5,008 nucleotides of DNA, from positions 1 to 5,008 of the forward strand of contig CALALM010000419.1 of assembly GCA_937925565.1 (NCBI GenBank), given 5' to 3'. Under the pieces are notes generated by a model that saw only the letters and a list, made by a program, of their open reading frames with translations, searched no databases and was not told the origin of the DNA. A program made the position numbers and the translations under genes. The DNA is from an uncultured Centipeda sp. GTDB lineage: Bacteria; Bacillota; Negativicutes; Selenomonadales; Selenomonadaceae. Shown here piece after piece: positions 1-4,916 of the stretch. The stretch's first letter is position 1. Every line of letters starts with the position of its first letter.

Positions 1-10
1 TTTTACCTTT

Positions 11-39
11 TTGACAAGCCCCCCACAATGGGATATAGG
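11..39 (+). promoter_or_regulatory. Possible promoter inside the iteron array, pointing away from rep
   Basis: TTGACA (11-16), a 17-base spacer and TATAGG (34-39) read rightward; the -10 lies inside the iteron core. Only this repeat has the TTGACA; the equivalent positions before the other two cores do not. No plus-strand gene follows, so a transcript could be a short RNA ending near the hairpin at 102-118. The -10 matches at only four of six bases, so this is a weak call. Confidence 0.3.
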
Positions 40-101
40 GGCTTAGATTATCAATACAGTTATTTTACATTTTTAGAGACCCCCCCCCTCAATGGGATAT
101 A

Positions 102-118
102 GGGGCTTGAAAAGCCCC
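102..118. terminator. Strong hairpin at the edge of the iterons
   Basis: GGGGCTT, loop GAA, AAGCCCC form a perfect 7-bp stem, followed by ATTTT on the plus strand. It could end a rightward transcript from the iteron region or mark the origin border. The T run is short, so its role as a terminator is uncertain; as a fold-back at the end of the last iteron it is clear. Confidence 0.4.
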
Positions 119-219
119 ATTTTCCGCATACTTTGATATGCCCCACCACAAAACAGAGGGCTTAGAGCGGCTTCTAGGCGGTCATTTTTTTCCGCAGCCG
201 TTGATTTTTGCGATTTTCA

Positions 220-232
220 CGCCGCAGCGGCG
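220..232 (-). terminator. GC-rich palindrome just after the mobA stop
   Basis: CGCCGC-A-GCGGCG is a perfect inverted repeat four bases beyond the mobA stop codon. On the minus strand it is followed by mixed A-rich sequence and not by a T run, so it may be an inefficient terminator or an mRNA 3'-end stabiliser. The rest of 119-236 shows no gene I can support. Confidence 0.3.
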
Positions 233-236
233 CCGA

Positions 237-1841
237 TCAGCGACCGCCTCTCCCCCTATCATCGTCTCGAGAACGAGAGCGCGACATGTGGATGGTGCGT
301 TTTTTAGGCTGCTGCGGTCGATCCGACGCCTGCAGCATGATACTCTTCGCCGATTCTTTCCGCTGCTGCTCCGACAAACAGCTCAATTCGGGGGCGTGCT
401 TCTGGATGGCAGCGGCTACTCTATCCTCAGTTTCCCCCATCTTCAGCATATTCTTCGCCACTTCAATGGTGTCGGACATCGACCACCGTCCTTTTTCAGC
501 AAGGATGGTGTCGCGCTCGCTTAAAAATATCTGCTCCGTCAGGTCATATTTCCAGTACTGCAAGGACAGCCGCTCTTTGGCGTTCGCTTTCGTCGCCTCG
601 ATTCCTCGCTGCACACGCTCACGTTCCTGCCGATCAGCGATATTTCGACGTATCAACGTGCGGCGGTGCTCCGCTGCGGACAGCTTTCTCTCCGCTTCTT
701 GCAGCTCTTTCTTCGCAGTCTCTTCACGCTCCCGAATCTCATCCGGGTCTACTTCCATGTGGTAGATATGCTTTTTCAGCCCCCACCATGCCCGACTCAT
801 CTTGTCTATCTCATGCTGTAGATGTTCCGCAGATTCCGTGGCTGCCTGTGCTTTCTCCTCACATTCCGCAACATGAACCTTTTCCGCAGCGATCTCTTTA
901 TCCGCTTTTTCAAGATCTGCTCTCTCGCTGTCCAGAATGCCCCTGTACGCGTTTTTATCCTCTGTCCCATACTGAACTATCACTTCGGACTCTAAACGCC
1001 GTATACGGGCTTCTAGGGCATCCTGAGCGGCTATTTTTTTCTGCCGTTCTTCCTCCAATGCTTTCAGGCGTGCCGCTTCCGCTTCACGCCGTTGTTGTTC
1101 CTGTTGTTTTTTTGCTTCTATCAGCCGTTGTCGTTCCATGATGATCTGCCGCATTTCACGACGGTCGGCGCGGATGCGGCGGTTCATCTCGCAGCGGTAG
1201 GACACGCCGCCGCGCTTCTCGATCTGCCGCGCCGCCACGCCCTCATGCACATACGCAGACCATTCCTTATAGCCGCGCCGTTCATAGCTTCTGTGGTCGA
1301 TTTTTTTCTGCTGCGGGAGGCGTTTGTTGCAGATTTCCGCCCACGCAGCACGCCATTCCTCGACGAGTTCCTCCTTGTTCCAGTCCCTATTTTTTTTCTT
1401 GGCGAATCCGTCAGCTGTCAGCGGTCGATCGGTCAGCATGATGTGCGCGTGCGGGTTTCCGTCGCCATTGTCGTGGATGGCATAGTCGGCGATCATCCCC
1501 ATCGCCGTGAATGTCTGGCAGTATTCGGCGACCGCCTCTTTCTGTTCCTCCTGCCCGAACTCGCGCGGCAGAGCAAGAACGACCTCACGGGCAAGGCGTC
1601 CGTTCTTTCGTTCGCCCGCCTCCACCTCGTTCCAGAGCGTCCCCCGATCTGCAAAACGAGAGGGCGCATTCTTCGGGAGAAGAATCTGCGTATAGACTAC
1701 GCCGCTTTTGCGTGTGTAGTCATGCAGTACGCCGTCGTAGTTATTGCGGATTGTTTCGCCGCTTCGATAAGCGGCGGCAGCGACGGCAGAGCGACCTTTG
1801 CCACGGGAAATGATATTGACCTTGGCATAGTAGATTGCCAT
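237..1841 (-). CDS. mobA: MOBQ-type relaxase (MobA/MobL family), 534 aa
   Basis: This is the DNA-nicking relaxase that cuts oriT, stays bound to the 5' end through a tyrosine and leads the strand into the recipient. The N-terminal domain (about 1-220) begins MAIYYAKVNIISRG and holds the likely catalytic Tyr25 in AAAAYRSGE, as in RSF1010 MobA. The metal-binding histidines are His123, His131 and His133 (GNPHAHIMLTDR), followed by the family signature DHRSYERRG near 182-190. Residues about 230-420 are a long Glu/Lys/Arg-rich coiled coil. A small conserved-looking domain and an Arg/Ser/Asp-rich tail end the protein. The start is chosen at 1841 because the family N-terminus begins there and AAAGGAG (1851-1857 complement) lies 9 bases upstream; the open frame extends to 2039 but would cross oriT and mobC. 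No primase fusion as in RSF1010 is seen. Mobilization needs a transfer apparatus supplied by another element. Confidence 0.93.
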   Translation of the reverse strand: MAIYYAKVNIISRGKGRSAVAAAAYRSGETIRNNYDGVLHDYTRKSGVVYTQILLPKNAPSRFADRGTLWNEVEAGERKNGRLAREVVLALPREFGQEEQKEAVAEYCQTFTAMGMIADYAIHDNGDGNPHAHIMLTDRPLTADGFAKKKNRDWNKEELVEEWRAAWAEICNKRLPQQKKIDHRSYERRGYKEWSAYVHEGVAARQIEKRGGVSYRCEMNRRIRADRREMRQIIMERQRLIEAKKQQEQQRREAEAARLKALEEERQKKIAAQDALEARIRRLESEVIVQYGTEDKNAYRGILDSERADLEKADKEIAAEKVHVAECEEKAQAATESAEHLQHEIDKMSRAWWGLKKHIYHMEVDPDEIREREETAKKELQEAERKLSAAEHRRTLIRRNIADRQERERVQRGIEATKANAKERLSLQYWKYDLTEQIFLSERDTILAEKGRWSMSDTIEVAKNMLKMGETEDRVAAAIQKHAPELSCLSEQQRKESAKSIMLQASDRPQQPKKRTIHMSRSRSRDDDRGRGGR

Positions 1842-1880
1842 ATCGCTGCGCTCCTTTCGTTCCCCCTCGGAGAGCGCAAT

Positions 1881-1910
1881 ACAAACTGCAAGTTTGTGTA
1901 ATTGCGCCCT
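1881..1910 (+). other. oriT: Candidate origin of transfer (oriT), RSF1010/R1162-like
   Basis: A perfect inverted repeat ACAAACT-GCA-AGTTTGT (1881-1897) is followed by GTAATTGCGCCCT. In RSF1010/R1162 the nicked strand has an inverted repeat followed by TAAGTGCG or TAAATGCG and CCCT, cut between G and C. Here TAATTGCG/CCCT differs by one base, so the predicted nick is between 1906 and 1907 on the plus strand. The location between divergent mobA and mobC matches RSF1010. The similarity is read by eye from known nick sites; the cut position is inferred. Confidence 0.8.
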
Positions 1911-1941
1911 TCCTCTCTTTGTTCGTCGGGTTTTATTTTCC

Positions 1942-1970
1942 TTGATTGTAGCACGCTCGTCTGATAGAAT
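1942..1970 (+). promoter_or_regulatory. mobC promoter
   Basis: TTGATT (1942-1947), a 17-base spacer and TAGAAT (1965-1970) form a good vegetative promoter. Transcription would start near 1977, just before the mobC ribosome binding site, giving a very short leader. Its boxes overlap those of the opposing mobA promoter, so polymerase can probably occupy only one at a time. Confidence 0.7.
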
Positions 1971-1973
1971 CAA
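1945..1973 (-). promoter_or_regulatory. mobA promoter
   Basis: On the minus strand TTGATT (complement of 1968-1973), a 17-base spacer and TACAAT (complement of 1945-1950) face mobA. The transcript would carry a leader of about 100 bases that includes the oriT hairpin before reaching the mobA start. Confidence 0.7.
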
Positions 1974-1991
1974 GGAAAAGGAGTGATGAAG

Positions 1992-2282
1992 ATGGCAAAG
2001 CGACTGACGATTGATGAACAGATCAAACAGGCGGAGCACAGGCTTGCCACGCTGAAAGCACGAAGCCGTGAAAAAGAGAGGAAAGAACGCACACGGAACT
2101 TGATTAAACTCGGCGGTATTGTCCTCAAAAACATTGGTGATGGTCGCCCTTACGAGGAGGGCGATGACGCACGTCTTGACGCATTCCTTAAGAACCAGAA
2201 CGAGCGCGGTTCATACTTCACAAAAGCGATGACCGCAGCCGCAGCGAATCAGGACGAGAAATCACAAGCACCGACAAAATAA
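1992..2282 (+). CDS. mobC: MobC-like relaxosome accessory protein, 96 aa
   Basis: Small basic protein resembling RSF1010 MobC and TraD-type accessory proteins. These bind near oriT and help the relaxase gain access to the nick site. Residues 7-35 form a charged helix (IDEQIKQAEHRLATLKARSR), then KERKERTRNLIKLGGIVLK near 28-46. This last stretch parallels the RSF1010 MobC pattern ERKNETRRKVLVGAMIL, and is followed by a DARLDAFLKN segment also found in that family. The ATG at 1992 is preferred: AAAAGGAG (1976-1983) ends 8 bases upstream. The GTG at 1983 overlaps that site, and the ATG at 1986 is only 2 bases from it. The gene is divergent from mobA across oriT, as in RSF1010. The symbol rests on pattern and position, since sequence identity to RSF1010 MobC looks modest. 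Confidence 0.78.
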   Translation: MAKRLTIDEQIKQAEHRLATLKARSREKERKERTRNLIKLGGIVLKNIGDGRPYEEGDDARLDAFLKNQNERGSYFTKAMTAAAANQDEKSQAPTK

Positions 2283-2286
2283 CAAG

Positions 2287-2307
2287 AGCCGCCCATATCG
2301 GGCGGCT
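2287..2307. terminator. Two-way terminator between mobC and the regulator gene
   Basis: AGCCGCCC, loop ATATC, GGGCGGCT form a perfect 8-bp GC-rich stem five bases after the mobC stop, followed by TCTTC on the plus strand. The convergent regulator gene ends at 2327, so the hairpin is well placed to stop both transcripts. The T runs are poor on both sides. Confidence 0.65.
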
Positions 2308-2311
2308 TCTT

Positions 2312-2333
2312 CAGTTATTATCTAGTTTATATC
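2312..2333. promoter_or_regulatory. Second copy of the regulator-promoter motif, at the 3' end of the gene
   Basis: These 22 bases match 2893-2914 at 19 positions, including AGTTATTA and the run TTATATC. It covers the stop codon of the helix-turn-helix gene. No -35 box lies at the right distance, so it is not simply a second promoter; it may be an extra operator. Function is inferred from the resemblance. Confidence 0.4.
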
Positions 2334-2863
2334 TTCTTTGTGGCTAGATAGTAGATCATGTACCCTGTGTCTACCTCGCCGACGAGGGTTCTTGAGACAT
2401 TTATTGCCTCTTCGCCCTCTAGGCTTTTGATTGCTTCTACCAGTTCATATGGGTCACATCTGATAATCCGCGCAAGTTCTCTCTCGTCCTCCTTCACGGC
2501 TTTTTGCTCATTGATGTACTCATAGAGCCGCATTTTCACTGCTGCCGTTTCAACTCGCCGCACTGCTTCGGACTTTTCCCAAGGTGCGGGCTGCTGCCGT
2601 TCTTTTTGATCTCGCAGGATGTTCTTGACGGTACTCACGGACACACCATGCCGATCGGCGACGGCTTGCAGCGTCTCCCCTCTTGCTTTCGCGGCGAGTA
2701 TCTGCTGCCTTTTCTCGTCGGTAATGATTCGCGGACGCCCTCCCCCGTGTTTGCCAAACCGCTGCCCACGCTCAATGACGGCTATAAGCTCGTCCGCGCT
2801 CTTTATGCCGAACTTCCGCATGACGCGCTCCAATTTTTTGATGTCCTTCTCCTCGAGTTTCAT
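2327..2863 (-). CDS. Helix-turn-helix DNA-binding protein, probable plasmid regulator, 178 aa
   Basis: The family is not identified by name. A short charged helical N-terminus (1-33) is followed by the basic GGGRPR stretch at 40-45. A clear helix-turn-helix follows at about 62-84 (GETLQAVADRHGVSVSTVKN), similar to the C-terminal DNA-binding domain of serine recombinases such as Hin. No recombinase catalytic domain is present. The C-terminal part, about 125-165 (ELARIIRCDPYELVEAIKSL), looks like a second, winged-helix-type domain. AAAGGAGG (complement of 2870-2877) lies 6 bases before the ATG, a strong site. A perfect consensus promoter and a palindrome precede the gene, suggesting self-repression. 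The motif shared with the rep upstream region suggests copy control; a role in the mob or peptide module is also possible. Confidence 0.8.
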   Translation of the reverse strand: MKLEEKDIKKLERVMRKFGIKSADELIAVIERGQRFGKHGGGRPRIITDEKRQQILAAKARGETLQAVADRHGVSVSTVKNILRDQKERQQPAPWEKSEAVRRVETAAVKMRLYEYINEQKAVKEDERELARIIRCDPYELVEAIKSLEGEEAINVSRTLVGEVDTGYMIYYLATKKI

Positions 2864-2892
2864 GCCTAGCCTCCTTTAGATTAGCTTGTATT

Positions 2893-2905
2893 TAGTTATT
2901 AACTA
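2893..2905. promoter_or_regulatory. Palindromic operator candidate before the regulator gene
   Basis: TAGTTA-T-TAACTA is a perfect 13-base palindrome just downstream of the -10 box (2907-2912) and within the first transcribed bases. A protein bound here would block the promoter. The likely binder is the product of the gene itself. Confidence 0.6.
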
Positions 2906-2906
2906 G

Positions 2907-2935
2907 ATTATATCCTTTTCTTAGTAGAATGTCAA
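2907..2935 (-). promoter_or_regulatory. Perfect-consensus promoter of the regulator gene
   Basis: On the minus strand TTGACA (complement of 2930-2935), exactly 17 bases, and TATAAT (complement of 2907-2912): both hexamers and the spacing match the vegetative consensus. Such a strong promoter in front of a DNA-binding protein usually goes with tight repression. Confidence 0.88.
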
Positions 2936-2940
2936 GCAAA

Positions 2941-2969
2941 AAGCCACCGCCATCTGAGGCGGCTCTTTT
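2941..2969 (-). terminator. Hairpin between the regulator promoter and the peptide module
   Basis: CCGCC (2947-2951) pairs with GGCGG (2958-2962), flanked by an A run on the left and TCTTTT on the right. Read on the minus strand it ends in GGCTTTTTG, terminator-like, just before the regulator promoter. It could stop leftward read-through from rep. The stem has an internal mismatch or bulge. Confidence 0.5.
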
Positions 2970-2985
2970 CATCCCACCAAGACCG

Positions 2986-2994
2986 TGATACACT
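2986..2994 (+). promoter_or_regulatory. Extended -10 promoter of the short peptide gene
   Basis: TG-A-TACACT (2986-2994) is an extended -10 element. Seventeen bases upstream, TTTTCA (2966-2971) is a weak -35. Transcription would start near 3001, giving a structured leader of about 40 bases before the GTG start. The family resemblance of this stretch supports it, but the -35 is poor. Confidence 0.45.
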
Positions 2995-2999
2995 AAACA

Positions 3000-3034
3000 G
3001 GCTACCGACCCCCATACAGGTAGAGGAAGGGGGT
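3000..3034 (+). promoter_or_regulatory. Leader that can hide the ribosome binding site of the peptide
   Basis: ACCCCC (3008-3013) can pair with GGGGGT (3029-3034), which covers the ribosome binding site AGGAAGGGGG of the peptide gene. GGCTACC (3000-3006) is also the exact complement of GGTAGCC (3134-3140) at the peptide stop codon, so the two ends of the message can pair. Both features are usual in type I toxin messages, where translation is held back until the RNA is processed. Pairing is read directly; function is inferred. Confidence 0.5.
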
Positions 3035-3042
3035 GCATTGTC

Positions 3043-3138
3043 GTGGAGATGCTCTACTCGGTGCTAACGTCAATTTTGGCAGATGTCATCGCCTATTTCA
3101 TCTGCAAGTGGTTGGACGGACGGCACAAAATTAGGTAG
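3043..3138 (+). CDS. 31-residue single-span membrane peptide, type I toxin-like
   Basis: The peptide reads (V/M)EMLYSVLTSILADVIAYF, then ICKWLDGRHKIR. It has one hydrophobic segment (about 4-21) and a positively charged tail after KWLD. I recall many near-identical short proteins in Firmicutes of the general form MEVLLSFLISV...AYYICKWLD, usually called hypothetical or holin-like toxin; the shape also resembles Fst/Ldr-type type I toxins. The start is GTG at 3043, with AGGAAGGGGG (3024-3033) ending 9 bases upstream. The ATG at 3049 is 15 bases away, too far. It has its own promoter, structured leader and terminator, so it is a self-contained module between the regulator and rep. A plasmid-stabilising toxin is the favoured role, but I found no clear antisense promoter for an RNA antitoxin. 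Confidence 0.72.
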   Translation: MEMLYSVLTSILADVIAYFICKWLDGRHKIR

Positions 3139-3178
3139 CCAGCCCTAGGCATAAGCCACCTACCCAAAACGGCGTAAG

Positions 3179-3211
3179 AAAACCCCCGTAGCGCCTACTA
3201 CGGGGGTTTTT
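3179..3211. terminator. Strong two-way terminator between the peptide gene and rep
   Basis: CCCCCGTAG (3183-3191) pairs perfectly with CTACGGGGG (3198-3206) around a 6-base loop. An AAAA run precedes the stem and TTTTT (3207-3211) follows it, so it can end the rightward peptide transcript and the leftward rep transcript. This is the best terminator in the window. Confidence 0.92.
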
Positions 3212-3275
3212 GCATTGCCTAAAGCGCTCTACTCGTTCGCCTTTAGATATAATATATCACCGTCACGAAGATTTT

Positions 3276-4862
3276 TCAAGCACCGCTGCGGGCTTCATCC
3301 ATCTGTCGGATTCGCTCATCTGCCACTATTTGCAAGGCTTCATTCAGCGCGCCCCACCACTTGTAGATCGTTTCGCGCGGCAGTCCCGTCGCACGGACAC
3401 ACGCCTCTACATCGCCCTCTGGATGATCGACACGCCATCGCTGCACAAAAGCGAGCATTTCTTGTGCGTCCTCATAGTCCCACCACTTGTAGACCGTCGG
3501 CTTTGACAGCCCCGTATCTCTGATACAGTCCGCTTTTTTTCCGCGTGGATGGTCAAGACGCCATCGCAGCACGATCTCGCCTTTCGGCGGTCGCCCGTCC
3601 TTATTCCTCCATTCTCCGTTAGGGTAAAGAATATCTCGTGTACTGTTCATGATTTTTATATGCACAGACCTTTGTCGCCCATTTCTCCTGTTCCGTGGCA
3701 GCCGCAGCCCCGTCATACGCTCGATGTCCTCAAGCGTGATGTTATAAAAGTCCCGCTTGTAGATTTTCAGCGCGGACTTCATGTCCCGCTCGGTCAACGG
3801 GTTATTATCGTGCTCGATCTGCAAGAGACGCTCGAATACCGCTTTCATGTCTTCCCGCAACTGCTGATAGGGAACGCCGCATTTCGAGGCGTAAATGACG
3901 CAGCACATCATGTAGAAGTACCGATGCCCGACAAGTATCTGCGGAGCAAACTGCAAGAACCAGTGATAGAGTGCATAGGGGTCTTTTCCGTTGACTTTCC
4001 CCGCGATGTCCCACCGTCCCACACTGGGCACACCATCAACGACTCGTGTTTGATACCACTCTGGCCACTTTTTCTTTGCGACGCTGATCGGCGTTTTCCC
4101 TGGCATTTTCCGCTCGTCCAGTAAGACGCGATTTTTGCTGTCCATGACATACTCGTTCATGGTATCCAGTGTCACACGCTCCCCCGTTCGGAACGCGCGG
4201 ACAACATTGCCGTACTTCTCGTTCACGCTACCGACCATGCGGAACGATTGGACAATGGACTGATACTGTATACTCTTTATCTTGCTTGTTCCCTTCCAGT
4301 CCCACATCTTGTAGGTCAGGTCGTGCTTCAGTGCCTTCAGCTGCGCCTTGATAGACGGATAGAGGTCAATCGGCTGATCGAACAGGTAATAGACATGCAG
4401 CCCCTTCCCGCTTGCAACAAGATACGTCGGCATAGGCAAGCTGCGCATCTGCTTTGCAGGTTTCCCGAAGCGCGTACGCAGCAAGGTCGAGAGTTCGCCA
4501 TCGCCGACGCCGTCAAGGTCGAAAATCAACGCATACATCCGCTGCGCGTCCTGCAATCGGTTTCTCCGCCCTCGATAAGCTATCCCGCTGCACAACGCCA
4601 GAGGATTACCCTCAACGTATTCAAAATACTCCTCCTCCCATGTGTCCTCAAGCATAATACGACGCCGCTGCCGCATGGCGTCACCGCTTTCCAGATCACG
4701 ATAAAGATAGATTGCATTCGGGTGACTGTAATCTTCGTACGTATCCCCGCTGCGCTCATTGTCAGGAAACATCTCCTCGTAAAACTCACAGCCGCGAACC
4801 TCCTCATACAGCGCACCGAGCCGCTTCACAACGTCCTCATAGTCTTGCATTTCCATCTCCAT
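3276..4862 (-). CDS. rep: Plasmid replication protein, archaeo-eukaryotic primase (AEP) type, 528 aa
   Basis: Probable initiator and primase of the plasmid. The N-terminal 240 residues show AEP-type motifs: FDLDG with Asp115 and Asp117 (metal binding), SGKGLHVYYLF with His156, and the later QSIVQSFRMVGSVNEK near 202-216. Residues about 290-390 look like a helical primase C-terminal (PriCT-like) region. The C-terminus carries two tandem copies of a helix-turn-helix-like unit (431-462 and 473-504), probably the iteron-binding part. No Walker A helicase motif is present, so a host helicase is needed. The start is unsure. ATG 4862 has only a weak TAGG 5 bases before it. ATG 4850 (MQDYEDVV) has GGAG 6 bases before it. 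GTG 4865 is also in frame. The gene points away from the iterons 54 bp upstream. Function as Rep is inferred from domains and position. Confidence 0.85.
   Translation of the reverse strand: MEMEMQDYEDVVKRLGALYEEVRGCEFYEEMFPDNERSGDTYEDYSHPNAIYLYRDLESGDAMRQRRRIMLEDTWEEEYFEYVEGNPLALCSGIAYRGRRNRLQDAQRMYALIFDLDGVGDGELSTLLRTRFGKPAKQMRSLPMPTYLVASGKGLHVYYLFDQPIDLYPSIKAQLKALKHDLTYKMWDWKGTSKIKSIQYQSIVQSFRMVGSVNEKYGNVVRAFRTGERVTLDTMNEYVMDSKNRVLLDERKMPGKTPISVAKKKWPEWYQTRVVDGVPSVGRWDIAGKVNGKDPYALYHWFLQFAPQILVGHRYFYMMCCVIYASKCGVPYQQLREDMKAVFERLLQIEHDNNPLTERDMKSALKIYKRDFYNITLEDIERMTGLRLPRNRRNGRQRSVHIKIMNSTRDILYPNGEWRNKDGRPPKGEIVLRWRLDHPRGKKADCIRDTGLSKPTVYKWWDYEDAQEMLAFVQRWRVDHPEGDVEACVRATGLPRETIYKWWGALNEALQIVADERIRQMDEARSGA
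3351..3572 (-). repeat. Tandem duplication inside rep (two 42-codon units)
   Basis: The segments 3477-3572 and 3351-3446 encode two related units. They share the pattern RWR-DHP-G, then C-R-TGL, then T-YKWW (for example LSKPTVYKWW and LPRETIYKWW). At the DNA level CCCACCACTTGTAGA recurs exactly 126 bp apart. The second half of each unit reads like a helix-turn-helix recognition helix. Two DNA-binding units in one chain suit long or paired iteron half-sites. Confidence 0.75.
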
Positions 4863-4876
4863 CACTGCCTAAAACA

Positions 4877-4898
4877 GATACTTACTAGATACTAACCA
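4877..4898. promoter_or_regulatory. Regulator-type motif in front of rep
   Basis: Read on the minus strand, this stretch matches 2312-2333 at 16 of 22 positions and the regulator promoter site 2893-2914 at 14 of 22, with the shared core ATCTAGT or AACTAGA. It lies 15-36 bases before the rep start codon, where a bound repressor would interfere with transcription or early elongation. I could not find a convincing rep promoter; the best TAGTAT box lies in this site with a poor -35. Confidence 0.4.
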
Positions 4899-4916
4899 GT
4901 TATTCGTATGATTGCC

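Larger units (their letters stand above)
1..118. repeat. Iteron array, left part (probable replication origin)
   Basis: Two of the three direct repeats of the probable origin lie here. The 19-base core CAATGGGATATAGGGGCTT is at 26-44 and 90-108, and the third copy is at 4917-4935, next door once the circle is closed. The spacing is 62 and then 64 bp. The sequence between cores is also repeated (the tail AGATTATCAAT, then an AT-rich stretch around TTATTTTAC, then a C-run), so the real unit is a 62-64 bp block. Each core ends in GGGGCTT, and AAGCCCC occurs at 16-22 and 112-118, so the block can fold on itself. Long iterons next to a rep gene are typical of iteron-regulated plasmid origins; that this is the origin is inferred from position. 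I saw no convincing DnaA box. Confidence 0.8.
1936..1979. promoter_or_regulatory. Perfect 12-bp inverted repeat enclosing the divergent mob promoters
   Basis: TTTTCCTTGATT (1936-1947) is the exact reverse complement of AATCAAGGAAAA (1968-1979), with 20 bases between. The arms contain the -35 boxes of both mob promoters and overlap both -10 boxes. A dimeric protein bound here would shut both promoters. In RSF1010 the mob promoters at oriT are known to be repressed by Mob proteins; here the binder is unknown, with MobC, MobA or the helix-turn-helix protein as candidates. Confidence 0.7.

Noticed and set aside
208..765. Overlapping plus-strand open frames opposite the mobA C-terminus
   Set aside because: Arg/Ser/Cys-rich translations of the coiled-coil coding region in antisense; no supported start or family.
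1092..1901. Long open frame of 269 codons on the plus strand
   Set aside because: It lies opposite mobA, has no good start signal and its product has no recognisable motif; it is a by-product of mobA codon use.
1697..1954. 85-codon minus-strand frame overlapping mobA and oriT
   Set aside because: It is in another frame over the mobA N-terminus and contains the oriT hairpin; no homology-like motif.
1842..2039. Upstream extension of the mobA reading frame (66 extra residues)
   Set aside because: It crosses the mob promoters, oriT and the start of mobC, and adds residues unlike the relaxase family; MAIYYAK at 1841 has a good ribosome binding site.
2327..2863. Serine recombinase or resolvase
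   Set aside because: Only the helix-turn-helix resembles resolvases; the catalytic serine domain is missing and the protein starts cleanly with its own ribosome binding site.
3246..3258. Palindrome GATATA-A-TATATC with an embedded TATAAT as a promoter
   Set aside because: No -35 box at a suitable distance on either strand, and it lies just beyond the rep stop next to a terminator.
4248..4895. Open frame of 215 codons on the plus strand
   Set aside because: It lies opposite the AEP motifs of rep, which are clearly the coding strand; it also runs into the rep upstream region.
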